Source: Bdellovibrionales bacterium
GTDB taxonomy: Bacteria; Bdellovibrionota; Bdellovibrionia; Bdellovibrionales; UBA1609
Assembly (NCBI GenBank): GCA_028283955.1
Contig: JANQSP010000055.1
Location: forward strand, 1-60,207
Direction: 5' to 3'
Length of the DNA stretch: 60,207 nucleotides
Shown: one piece after another, positions 1 to 8,966 of the stretch
How the letters are laid out: each line of letters begins with the position of its first letter
How positions within the stretch are numbered: position 1 is the stretch's first letter
Translations under genes and position numbers: made by a program
The notes under the pieces: generated by a model
Told to the model about the DNA's origin: nothing
Seen by the model: the letters and a program-made list of their open reading frames with translations, nothing else
Databases searched by the model: none

Positions 1-1
1 A

Positions 2-2998
2 ACAATAGGGCAAGAGAAGCAACTTATTCCAAGAAGAGATACACAGCAGGTTATTGAATTAAATCCTGATAAAGAAGTTGTGAAAAAAATCTTGTCGGAC
101 AGTCAGGATATTACAAACAAATATGTTGATTCAAAATGGCTTCGGCTAACATCAGGTTTCCCATTGATGGCCAAACTGCTTAAAGATTTAGGTCCTATTA
201 AATTACTTAAAGGTGATATTTCTACAATTAGAAAAAAAATGCTTTGGGGAATGGGTCAACTGCACAAAGAGGAAAGAATTATAGGGGAAAAGGTCATAAA
301 AGCTTGTTCCTTATTTGATACAGTTTGTATTTCCGATGATGACTGGAGGAAGAAAGGATGGATCATATCTAGTACGACTGTTAATAGAGGAGTAGAAGAG
401 GCAAAATATATAGCCGAAAAAGTATGTAAAGTGGATTATGACCAATTCTGTGCTAAGGTACAATATTTTAGGGAGAGAAAAATTATCCAACAACATGGTA
501 GGTTTATACAGGTTCGTCCAAAGCCTTTAGCAGGTGGGTTGGCTGCTAAATTGATTCAAGAAACTCCTCCAGAATCCTTAATAAAATGGCTTACTGGTAT
601 GAACTCTTATCAAATAGAAGGTGAATATTCTGTTTTAAATGGCCTACGAGAATCTTTTTGTAAACAATTTTCTTATCTAAGTTTATCTTCAGAAGATCAA
701 GATTTAGGAGAACCACTCTGTGGAGCAGAAGGTTTTTTTGGAAAAGAGAAAATACTAACTACACAATGGGGCTCTGCTTGTTTTTATCACCTCGCAGAGG
801 CAAGTCCTAAAACGGCTTTAAAAACTCTGAAGAGACTCTTTGGAAATAAAACTGTAGAAGAATTATCTAATCTCAGGGAACCTAGAAGAAATTTAGTACA
901 AACTCTGCAAAAACTTGCTGTCAGAAAAGAATTGTATCCAAGCTCTGCCCGATTACTTTTAAAATTTGCAGAGGCAGAAAATGAATATCATAATGGTCAG
1001 CCTATAAGTAATAACTCTACCGGTATTTTTATACATCACTTTCAAATACTTTTATCTGGAACAGAAGCAGAACCTGATATGAAATTTAAGATCATTGATG
1101 AAATAGAACAATCTGGTTCTATAACACAAAAAGAAATAGCTATAAAAGCACTTAAAGAAGCTTTACCGAAGCAGAGTGCTACAGGTTTTTCTGATAGTGT
1201 AATGCAAACTACGAAAGGCGAGCGAATTCAGGATTGGAAACCTAAAACCTATGGAGAGTCCTGGGATTATTTCCGAAAAGCCCTTGAATATCTCGTTAAA
1301 TTCGCCACAAAAGATGAGAATAAGGAGATTCAAAATAATGCAAAAACAGTAATTGCGCAGAACCTAAGTTCTCTTCTTATAATAAACAATTTACATAATG
1401 ATATGGATAAAGCTGTTCAATCTGTTATTTCAGTTCATGGTACATATTGGCCTGAAGCCATCCGTAACTTAGGGTGGTTTATTAAATATAAATCAAAAAC
1501 AACAACAAAAGAAAATATAGAAAAAGCGAACGAAATGCTGAAAATATTACAACCAAAAAAAGAAGATATAAACAAGCGATTGAAGCTTTATGTGAAAGAA
1601 GACAGTGATTTATATGACCTGGACAAATCTAAGAATAAAAATATGCCAAATAGATATAACACGCAGTTTAAAAGTCTTATTGAAGATTTTAAAAATTATT
1701 TAGAAAATGTGGACGAAGATAAAATAGTTTCTATCTTTCACCTTTTGTTTCATGGAAAACAGAGTAACACTATCCCCTTTGCAAGAGAAGTTTCTCAAAA
1801 ATTAGAGAATCCGGTGAAATTAGCTACTCTATTACTTGGTCTTATAAAAGAATGGAAAAAAAATGCAGATTTTAACCCTTCTTTTCTAAGTGGTTTTTTA
1901 GACGGGTTAAATAAAAATAATCCAGATACAATACAGAAGATTTTAGACAATATATCAAATGATAATCATTTAGCAGATTTAATTTTACCTGCTTACTGGA
2001 GCTTGAGACTACAGGACCAAGATATAAAAAGGCTAATAGAGGTTATAAATAATAAATCGGTGAAAATAAATGCCAGTGAGTTAAAGTATTTATCTACAGC
2101 GCAGAAATGCCAGTCTGTTAGTGTAGAAGTAATGGAAAAATTAATCAGTATTCTCACAGACAAAAATATAGAGTTCTCCTGGTCTGCTTTACATATATAC
2201 AGTTATTATATTGATTCTAAACCTGAAAAAAAAGAGGAGTTACTTCACACCCTCTACAGGTTACTGACAAGAAAAAAATTATTAACTCAGGATAAAAAAA
2301 GATATGATACTATGAATGGTCACTTTTACAAAAAAGCAGTAAGTGATGTTTTAGACTCTACTTATGGAAAACGATTTTCGGAGATTTTTACTTCTGAGGT
2401 TCTAAGTTCTAAATTATCTCTATTTGAGTTTCCAATTGACGACTACTATATAAAAGAGTGTTTTAAAAAAGTTATGGAAAAATATCCTGACACAGTTATA
2501 TCTGAAGTAATAAACTGTGATCCAAATAATTTTAATATGCAATGTATTTTTGAAAATATCCTTGGAAGTAAAAATTCTTTAGGTGGAGGAGGGGATATTT
2601 TTAATACAAATTCTTCGTGTATTTTAAATGAACAGCAGCTTAAAAAATGGTGTGAAAAAGCACCTGATAAAGTTCCTGCTTTTTTAGCTAGAAATATGGA
2701 TTTATTTTCGAAAGAGGAGAAACAATGGTCATGGTCTTCTTTTGCCTTATTTTTATTTGATAAATATGGAGATAGAGAAAATGTTACAAGAGCTATTACA
2801 ATGAATCTTAGTAGTTTCCAATGGGCTGGAGATATATTAAAATATTTCGAGCGAATAAAAACAGCAGTAGAAGGATTACAAAATCATAAACATAAAAATG
2901 TGCGTGAGTTTTGTGAAAAAGAAATTGAATTCTTAGAAGAAAGAATAAAGCAAGAAAAACGAATGCAAAAGGAGAGAGAAGAGTTTGGAGTATGGTGA
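2..2998 (+). CDS. Large STAND/NTPase-like protein, C-terminal part (GxP-like motif, winged-helix-like segment, long alpha-solenoid); 5' end lies outside the window
   Basis: The 80..2998 ORF is open to the left edge: frame 2 reads TIGQEKQLIPRRDTQQVIELNPDKEV before the GTG at 80, with no stop. The segment 'LRLTSGFPLMAKLL' resembles the GxP motif at the end of STAND ATPase domains, followed by helix-rich sequence. Confidence 0.6.
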   Translation, partial: TIGQEKQLIPRRDTQQVIELNPDKEVVKKILSDSQDITNKYVDSKWLRLTSGFPLMAKLLKDLGPIKLLKGDISTIRKKMLWGMGQLHKEERIIGEKVIKACSLFDTVCISDDDWRKKGWIISSTTVNRGVEEAKYIAEKVCKVDYDQFCAKVQYFRERKIIQQHGRFIQVRPKPLAGGLAAKLIQETPPESLIKWLTGMNSYQIEGEYSVLNGLRESFCKQFSYLSLSSEDQDLGEPLCGAEGFFGKEKILTTQWGSACFYHLAEASPKTALKTLKRLFGNKTVEELSNLREPRRNLVQTLQKLAVRKELYPSSARLLLKFAEAENEYHNGQPISNNSTGIFIHHFQILLSGTEAEPDMKFKIIDEIEQSGSITQKEIAIKALKEALPKQSATGFSDSVMQTTKGERIQDWKPKTYGESWDYFRKALEYLVKFATKDENKEIQNNAKTVIAQNLSSLLIINNLHNDMDKAVQSVISVHGTYWPEAIRNLGWFIKYKSKTTTKENIEKANEMLKILQPKKEDINKRLKLYVKEDSDLYDLDKSKNKNMPNRYNTQFKSLIEDFKNYLENVDEDKIVSIFHLLFHGKQSNTIPFAREVSQKLENPVKLATLLLGLIKEWKKNADFNPSFLSGFLDGLNKNNPDTIQKILDNISNDNHLADLILPAYWSLRLQDQDIKRLIEVINNKSVKINASELKYLSTAQKCQSVSVEVMEKLISILTDKNIEFSWSALHIYSYYIDSKPEKKEELLHTLYRLLTRKKLLTQDKKRYDTMNGHFYKKAVSDVLDSTYGKRFSEIFTSEVLSSKLSLFEFPIDDYYIKECFKKVMEKYPDTVISEVINCDPNNFNMQCIFENILGSKNSLGGGGDIFNTNSSCILNEQQLKKWCEKAPDKVPAFLARNMDLFSKEEKQWSWSSFALFLFDKYGDRENVTRAITMNLSSFQWAGDILKYFERIKTAVEGLQNHKHKNVREFCEKEIEFLEERIKQEKRMQKEREEFGVW

Positions 2999-3846
2999 AT
3001 AAAGTAACTAAATCAAAAATGAAAAAAATTTTTAAAAAGCATCCAATATTATCTACAATTTGTTGTTTTCTATCCCTTCTTTGCTTTGTCCATTTGCTCC
3101 CTCTGGAGCATGAGTTTATAACTGGTTTTAAAGTTAATTGGGATAATTATATTTCTTATTTATACAGCGTTATGTTGACAACCGATATTGCTTTGATTGT
3201 TTATTTATTCGTAGATACAGAAACAGATGACAAATTGAAAAAAATAAAGGATACCGAGAAGAATATACAAAAAAATACTGAACAAATAGGTGAAATAACT
3301 AAAATGGTGCAAAATGATGTTAATAAAATGGAAGAAAATGTTCAAAAAATATCAGAAATTCAGAATAAAATTGCTCTTGAAACAGAGAAAAATCGCCTTA
3401 TAAATTTTGCTCAGCATTCTTCCTTGCCTGAGGAAAATAAGCGTTTTTTTAGAAGTAATATAAAATCTATTTTTCATGAATCGAAATATAATTTCAGGCA
3501 AATAGACCAAGATAATAATACTTTAGATTATTTTACAATTATTTTCATAAGAAAAAATAACGGATTACCAAAAGTATTTTATCCATTTGGCAGAGTGCAT
3601 GAGTTTCCTTATTTTTGTGTACATGTGATTGACAAAAAACCTTCTTTGGAAAATGGAGACAGTGGAGTGCAGCTGGATTTACATTATTATTTAAGTTATG
3701 ATTTTTCTGATAAAACTTGGCGTATTGCTGAACAATACCCTATAGAAGGTTCCCATATGAATAAAAGTTTCAAAATTATTTTTTCTGGTACCAATTACAT
3801 TGGAAAAGGTGGTCCATCCGCAGAAGAATTTTGTAAAAACTGTTAA
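2992..3846 (+). CDS. Membrane protein with two N-terminal TM helices, a coiled coil and an uncharacterised C-terminal domain
   Basis: Start overlaps the upstream stop (ATGGTGA). Hydrophobic segments 'HPILSTICCFLSLLCFVHLL' and 'YISYLYSVMLTTDIALIVYLFV', then a Lys/Glu/Asn heptad-rich region and a soluble C-terminus. Confidence 0.75.
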   Translation: MVNKVTKSKMKKIFKKHPILSTICCFLSLLCFVHLLPLEHEFITGFKVNWDNYISYLYSVMLTTDIALIVYLFVDTETDDKLKKIKDTEKNIQKNTEQIGEITKMVQNDVNKMEENVQKISEIQNKIALETEKNRLINFAQHSSLPEENKRFFRSNIKSIFHESKYNFRQIDQDNNTLDYFTIIFIRKNNGLPKVFYPFGRVHEFPYFCVHVIDKKPSLENGDSGVQLDLHYYLSYDFSDKTWRIAEQYPIEGSHMNKSFKIIFSGTNYIGKGGPSAEEFCKNC

Positions 3847-4004
3847 AGTTTACTAGTTTCACTTAAGAGAAAAGTCTTTAACTTAATCCCTGAGCACTTA
3901 AGAAAACCAGCCTCACAGAAGAAAAAGCGAGAATGTTTCCAGCGGGAAGGGTGGACAGTGTGTAACAAGAAAGAGTTAAAAGTACACTCTAAAAAACAAA
4001 TAAA

Positions 4005-4025
4005 TGGCGGAGAGAGAGGGATTCG
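4005..4025 (-). repeat. tRNA-Ser 3'-end fragment (CGAATCCCTCTCTCTCCGCCA), att-like remnant
   Basis: Minus strand reads T-loop end CGAAT, T-stem CCCTC, acceptor TCTCTCC, discriminator G, CCA. It is complementary to the GGAGAGG acceptor 5' strand at 4245-4251. Homology to tRNA breaks inside the T loop. Confidence 0.6.
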
Positions 4026-4163
4026 CCTACTACGTTCGTTCGCATCACGCTCACTCACTGCGCAGGCCCCCCTCAGTCGCTCAGAAAATCATCCAGATTT
4101 TCTGCCCTGTATTGTCTGCTCCCATAAGGTCGCAGGCAACACAGGTCTCTCCTTTTACTTCTT

Positions 4164-4251
4164 TGGAGAGAGAGGGAAAACGAAGCCTCGAGACGGTTTC
4201 CCGCCTACACGCTTTCCAAGCGTGCGCCTTCAGCCACTCGGCCACCTCTCC
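4164..4251 (-). tRNA. tRNA-Ser(GGA)-like gene, possibly degenerate (aberrant T arm, no encoded CCA)
   Basis: GGAGAGG-TG-GCCGAGTGGCTGAAGGC-GCACGC-TTGGAAA-GCGTG, a paired long variable arm (AGGCGG GAAA CCGTCT) and acceptor TCTCTCC. The T arm is GAGGC-TTCGTTTT-CCCTC (8-nt loop, C:C mismatch, no A58), and the discriminator is A instead of G. Confidence 0.6.
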
Positions 4252-4266
4252 TTATTTTAAACTTTA

Positions 4267-4321
4267 TCCCGCCTACACGCTTTCCAATGCCTGCGGATTT
4301 CAGCCGCTCGGCCACCTCTCC
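4267..4321 (-). pseudogene. Truncated/chimeric tRNA-Ser 5' fragment
   Basis: Minus strand GGAGAGGTGGCCGAGCGGCTGAAATCCGCAGGCATTGGAAAGCGTGTAGGCGGGA shares the acceptor 5' strand, the D-arm start and the 21-nt TTGGAAAGCGTGTAGGCGGGA with 4164-4251. The anticodon stem cannot pair and there is no T arm. Confidence 0.65.
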
Positions 4322-4341
4322 TATATTTTCCTAGACACATT

Positions 4342-5865
4342 TTACTTTTTATAAAATTCCTGCATTTGTGACTTGAACATCTGTCGTGAATGCTTCCAGG
4401 TGTAAAACATATGTCCTCCATGAAACACCTTAAAGGAAATTTGCTGTTTTAATTCTTCCGGAAGATTCATAGACTGCACCACCCGCTCAGAAGAAAAATA
4501 AGGGGTCGCCAGATCAAATATCCCATGACAGATAAATACCTTCATCTTCGGATTCATGGACATAGCATAACGAAGATCATCCGTGGCCCCTATTTGCAAA
4601 TCGAAAAAATGATCCCGCTTATCCTGCTTCCAACTTTTATTCACCTCTATATTTATAAGACGATATTGCCTGTCACAATCCAATTCCAGATGCTCCCTCA
4701 ATAAAGTATTAATCCCATGACTGAAAGCATGTTCAGTACCGGATAAACCGGGGTCAGGTCCTTCAAATTCATTCCGATGGGGAAAAGGATCATAAGTGGT
4801 AATGGAAGTGTCATACATGCCACACCACTTTCTTTCATTCTGTAAGAGCAGACGGCAAAACTGCCAAATCTGAAGTCGGCCATTTCCCTTTCTCATCCTC
4901 TCAAAAGGCACGCCTATAAATTTCACCACCTTTTGTAAAATGGCTTTTCTTTTCTCCTCATCCATTCTTTCACCCTGGACGAGCAGACAGTTCATCTCAT
5001 TAAGTGCAAAGTCCTCCGCCTCCTTCAAGAAAGACCGTAAATCCGATCCCAAATTCATACCCTGTTCCCGACCGGCAAAATAAGGAGACTTTTGATGATG
5101 AACCGCTGAAGCCACCATGGTGGGAAAAGACTCAATCCAACCAAGAACATCGTAATCACTACCGGTAAAAGTATTGAGTTCCAGACAGGGGGAAATCAAT
5201 ATCACACCGGATAAACCCACTCCATAATCCTCCTGAAGTTTTCGCGAGAGCTTGGCTACACGAAAACCTCCGTAACTTTCTCCGGCAATAAACACAGAAG
5301 AAGACCAACGGCGGTACTTTGATAAAAATCTCCCTATAAATTCCCCTATTGTTTCCAGGTCTCGATTCATTTTGTAAAACTCCTGGCCGAACGCTTTCTC
5401 TTTTTTATCCTTCTCACCGGGAGGGGTTAAATCCACCTCTTCCAAAGAACGACTAAACCCTGTACCCACCGGGTCCACAAACACCAAATCAGTAAAATCA
5501 AGCCAGCTCTCTGTATTGTCTTTTAAATGGGCCGGAGGAGGTAAACACTCTCCTGTGTCACCAAAAGTGATTGTCTTTGGCCCCATTGTTCCTACATGTA
5601 AATAAGCGGAAGAAGCCCCAGGACCACCATTGAAAACAAAAGTGACAGGCCGGGAAGACCCCGTCTCCTTACAACAATAGTAGGTATAAAAAATGTCCGC
5701 TATAGGCTTTTCTTTTTTGCGGATAGGAAGCCACTGCGCTTCGACGGAACAATCGACACGCTTCCCTTCCAACTTCCAGGACCATATTTTTTTTTGTCCT
5801 TTAGGTGGCTGATAAACCTTTTCTTTGTTTTCAGACGACTCTTTCTTTTTTTCCTCTTTACTCAC
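4342..5865 (-). CDS. S10-family serine carboxypeptidase-like peptidase
   Basis: Motifs FNGGPGASSAYLHVGTMGP, DPVGTGFS, GESYGG and a C-terminal HGGHMFY histidine region. Confidence 0.9.
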   Translation of the reverse strand: MSKEEKKKESSENKEKVYQPPKGQKKIWSWKLEGKRVDCSVEAQWLPIRKKEKPIADIFYTYYCCKETGSSRPVTFVFNGGPGASSAYLHVGTMGPKTITFGDTGECLPPPAHLKDNTESWLDFTDLVFVDPVGTGFSRSLEEVDLTPPGEKDKKEKAFGQEFYKMNRDLETIGEFIGRFLSKYRRWSSSVFIAGESYGGFRVAKLSRKLQEDYGVGLSGVILISPCLELNTFTGSDYDVLGWIESFPTMVASAVHHQKSPYFAGREQGMNLGSDLRSFLKEAEDFALNEMNCLLVQGERMDEEKRKAILQKVVKFIGVPFERMRKGNGRLQIWQFCRLLLQNERKWCGMYDTSITTYDPFPHRNEFEGPDPGLSGTEHAFSHGINTLLREHLELDCDRQYRLINIEVNKSWKQDKRDHFFDLQIGATDDLRYAMSMNPKMKVFICHGIFDLATPYFSSERVVQSMNLPEELKQQISFKVFHGGHMFYTWKHSRQMFKSQMQEFYKK

Positions 5866-6000
5866 TTTTTATACCCTCATCTGTTAAACTTTTAAACAAT
5901 CCACAAAAACACTCTAACATATCTTTACTTGATAAAAATTTACTTATATACTGAATAACAAGCTTTATACTATATAATCCAAACACAGGAAAAACAAATC

Positions 6001-6618
6001 ATGAACACAAAAAATAATAAGGAAATAATTGAAGATCAGGTAAATATATGGAATCAGGCCGCCTCCTCCGCACTTGCAGACGGACAAATTGATCCGGAAG
6101 AAATGGAAAAACTGAGAAGCTCTCTTAAAAATCTTCCTTTTGAGCTAACAGCAAAAAACAAAAAGGAAATGACAGAAAGTCATTTGAATATGTGGAAGCT
6201 CGTGGCTTCGGCTGTCCATGCCGATGGACGGGTTGATCCGGAAGAAATACAAATGGTTAAAAAGTATATTGAAGAGCTGCATTTCGATGCCAGACAAAAA
6301 GAAATAATAAAAAATGAGCTTAGGTCCCCTACTCCCCCTGAACAAATTCTACCCAAAATCACCGACCCGGGAGACAGAAGCCAAAGTCTTTACTTCGTGA
6401 GACTTTTGTTATGGAAAGACAACAAGCTCACAGATACAGAACAGGCTTTTTTAAAAAAAGTCAGTGATTACTTAATGCAGTTTGCTGACATACAGGAGCT
6501 TAGTCACCAATTGGAACTATCAAAACAAAAAACATCAATGACAGAAGCACTTCTCTACTCTATGAAAAGCTCTGTAGTCCAGTTTTTAAAAAGATTTACG
6601 TTCTTTTTCAAAGAATAG
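6001..6618 (+). CDS. TerB-like domain protein with two tandem related repeats
   Basis: Repeats 'WNQAASSALADGQIDPEEMEKL' and 'WKLVASAVHADGRVDPEEIQMV' resemble TerB/DjlA-like helices (ADG.id..E). Confidence 0.6.
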   Translation: MNTKNNKEIIEDQVNIWNQAASSALADGQIDPEEMEKLRSSLKNLPFELTAKNKKEMTESHLNMWKLVASAVHADGRVDPEEIQMVKKYIEELHFDARQKEIIKNELRSPTPPEQILPKITDPGDRSQSLYFVRLLLWKDNKLTDTEQAFLKKVSDYLMQFADIQELSHQLELSKQKTSMTEALLYSMKSSVVQFLKRFTFFFKE

Positions 6619-6634
6619 GCCACTGTCACTCTTC

Positions 6635-7702
6635 TTACTGAGCCATTGCCTTTTCAGGCTTACTATTGTCTTTTAACATTTTAAATTGTTTACACTCCTC
6701 GGGAAAATGACTCTCTTTTTCCAATTTCCTTAAAAGACTGAAGGCCAACACCTTTCCAAATGAGGGTTTGCATATATCAAATACATAACCACCTGAGCCT
6801 TTTGCAAAACTTATAAGTTCAGTTGGTGACTGATCAACTATAGAAGTGGCATTTGAAAAGTCAACTAACAGATAGGAGGCCAACACAACCAAAGGATTCA
6901 TGGTAACAGCACCATACAAACCACCTGCTTTTCCTACATATTTTACACCATTAGAAATAAAACCACTGGACTGATCAACACAATCATCCCTTGTATTGGA
7001 ACCTGTCACAACCAGTCCTATAAAGTTATCCTCTGTATAATGTTCATAAACGGAAGCCAGAGCCCCTTGAGCATCAGTAATGTCACTGGAAAACATGCCA
7101 CTTGATTCATCTTTTGATGATATAACTATAACCGCAAATGCAGAACCCTCTCTTAAAAAAGACCCTTCCCTGCCTGCCTGCCTATGCATAAATGATTTTA
7201 CCGCACTAAGAGGTTTTATCGCTCCATCACTGCAATAGGGGGGAAAAGAACATCCTGATTTTAAGGAAACCGTATCGGAAAATACCTGTTCATAATTTGC
7301 AGTATCAGAAGTAATAAACTTTTGAGTGGAAATTTGTCCGGATACCTCTGTATTGACTAAAACTCCAAGCGAACTTTCCGAGCTTCCCTTCACACCAGGT
7401 ATAACCCCCACTTTCCAATCAACCGCTTCCACACACTTTAAAAATTGATTTAAATTGGATGTCACTCGGGAATTTAAATCCTGCCCATCTGAAGAATTAT
7501 CCAGGGTAATAAGAATATCCATCGATTTTTTTTCCAACCATCCTATATCACCATTTTGTCTACAGTCCCTGGTTCCATCTTCCACACAATTGTAGGAAGA
7601 CATATATAGCTCAGAACAGTTAAAAAAAAATATACAACCCGCTACAATGGCAAGTGTAGCAAGACGACTCTGTTTTGTAATTAGAAAATTATTCAGCCTC
7701 AT
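6635..7702 (-). CDS. Secreted protein/lipoprotein with VWA-like segment
   Basis: N-terminal hydrophobic segment with Cys (IFFFNCSEL). 'MDILITLDNSSDGQDLNSRV' resembles the DxSxS start of a VWA-like fold. Confidence 0.45.
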   Translation of the reverse strand: MRLNNFLITKQSRLATLAIVAGCIFFFNCSELYMSSYNCVEDGTRDCRQNGDIGWLEKKSMDILITLDNSSDGQDLNSRVTSNLNQFLKCVEAVDWKVGVIPGVKGSSESSLGVLVNTEVSGQISTQKFITSDTANYEQVFSDTVSLKSGCSFPPYCSDGAIKPLSAVKSFMHRQAGREGSFLREGSAFAVIVISSKDESSGMFSSDITDAQGALASVYEHYTEDNFIGLVVTGSNTRDDCVDQSSGFISNGVKYVGKAGGLYGAVTMNPLVVLASYLLVDFSNATSIVDQSPTELISFAKGSGGYVFDICKPSFGKVLAFSLLRKLEKESHFPEECKQFKMLKDNSKPEKAMAQ

Positions 7703-7792
7703 ACCTCTTTTATCTCGGAAAAAGAAGTATGAAAATTGAAATATTAGACTCCGGTATAGACTTTCATCCAGTTGTAAAACAATCTATCCAAA

Positions 7793-8962
7793 TTACATCC
7801 CCAACTGTATCTTATAAAGCCAACCGACATTAGAGATAAAGTACAGCTCCGCAGTTGCTTTTGACACGACAGGCGGGGCGGACATCCCGCTCCCAAAAGG
7901 AAAGGAATGCAGCTCTTCCCCGGTACTCTTGGAGATAAAACGCAAGGCACCCGTATACTCTCCATAAATTAAAATACCCTTATACAATACAGGAGAAGTA
8001 GCTATAGATTCAGGAACATCGTGACTCCAAATCTGTTTTCCTGACTTTTGATCCAAAGCCAATACCTGTCCATTATGAGTGGAATAAAAAAGCCGGGAAC
8101 CATCAAGAAGTAAATCCCCATACGATCCGACGTCGGTTTTCCATATCACTTTTCCGGTTTTTTTATTTAAACAATAAACCCCCGATTCCAAACTGGAGGA
8201 ATATAAACACGCTTTCCCTATAACCGGTGAGGAAAAAGCAGTGGTAAATCGATTACCCGAATTAGATAATGTATGCTTCCATTTCAAACGTCCTTTAAAA
8301 TTCAAAGCAATAAGAGATCCATCACTAACTTTAAAATATATAAGATCATCTCCAACAAGAGGAGCCGCCACACCTTCAACTGTAAATTCCGCCGGTTTTA
8401 TCTGGGTAGAATAAGTCCAGATATTTTCACCTGTTTTCACATTTAAACAATAAATTTTATCAGCGGAAGCAAAATATAAATTCAACCCCCTTAATACCGG
8501 CGCACTGATACCAGTCAGGCCGGTATAATACTTCCACAATACTTTGCCCGTTTTCAAATAAAGAGCATATATAAAACCATCAGATCCTCCAAAAAATACA
8601 AATTCACCTGAAACCAGGATATCCCCCGCAACACCTCCTTTAATCGAAAAAAACCACTTCCTCTTACCCTGTTCCGAAGTGTAAACACTGACCCCGTTCA
8701 CCTTATTTCCCTGAACCAGCAAACCTTTCCCGGTAAGCACAGGTTTTATAGACTGTAAAATAGAAGGACGAGTAAAATCTTTTGAAAAAGTTTCACGTAT
8801 CCAAACTTTTCTGGCTAAAACAGAAGGTGTTTTTCCCCTTATATAATGAGCCACTCCTCCTTTTGCTTTTTTATAATCCTGAAAGAATCGATTATCCGTC
8901 GGTTTCAGGTGCTGACAGGAAGTAAAAAACAAGAAAGCAAACAACAGATATATTATATACAT
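7793..8962 (-). CDS. bamB: PQQ-like beta-propeller lipoprotein, BamB-like outer-membrane assembly factor
   Basis: Repeated '..G.vyaLdqkTGk.iW' blades. Lipoprotein signal MYIIYLLFAFLFFTSCQ, so the start is probably at 8962 rather than the ORF-track 9010. Confidence 0.75.
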   Translation of the reverse strand: MYIIYLLFAFLFFTSCQHLKPTDNRFFQDYKKAKGGVAHYIRGKTPSVLARKVWIRETFSKDFTRPSILQSIKPVLTGKGLLVQGNKVNGVSVYTSEQGKRKWFFSIKGGVAGDILVSGEFVFFGGSDGFIYALYLKTGKVLWKYYTGLTGISAPVLRGLNLYFASADKIYCLNVKTGENIWTYSTQIKPAEFTVEGVAAPLVGDDLIYFKVSDGSLIALNFKGRLKWKHTLSNSGNRFTTAFSSPVIGKACLYSSSLESGVYCLNKKTGKVIWKTDVGSYGDLLLDGSRLFYSTHNGQVLALDQKSGKQIWSHDVPESIATSPVLYKGILIYGEYTGALRFISKSTGEELHSFPFGSGMSAPPVVSKATAELYFISNVGWLYKIQLGM

Positions 8963-8966
8963 AAAC

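Noticed and set aside
80-80. GTG at 80 as the true start of the large NTPase-like protein
   Set aside because: The frame stays open to nucleotide 2, and the first residues are mid-domain in character; the start is outside the window.
3843-4354. ORFs 3843..4058(-), 3958..4260(+), 4004..4354(+), including the 'MSERDANERSRRIPLSPP' peptide
   Set aside because: They translate across the tRNA-Ser fragments and spacer; no protein-like composition, and a pattern typical of spurious calls over tRNA repeats.
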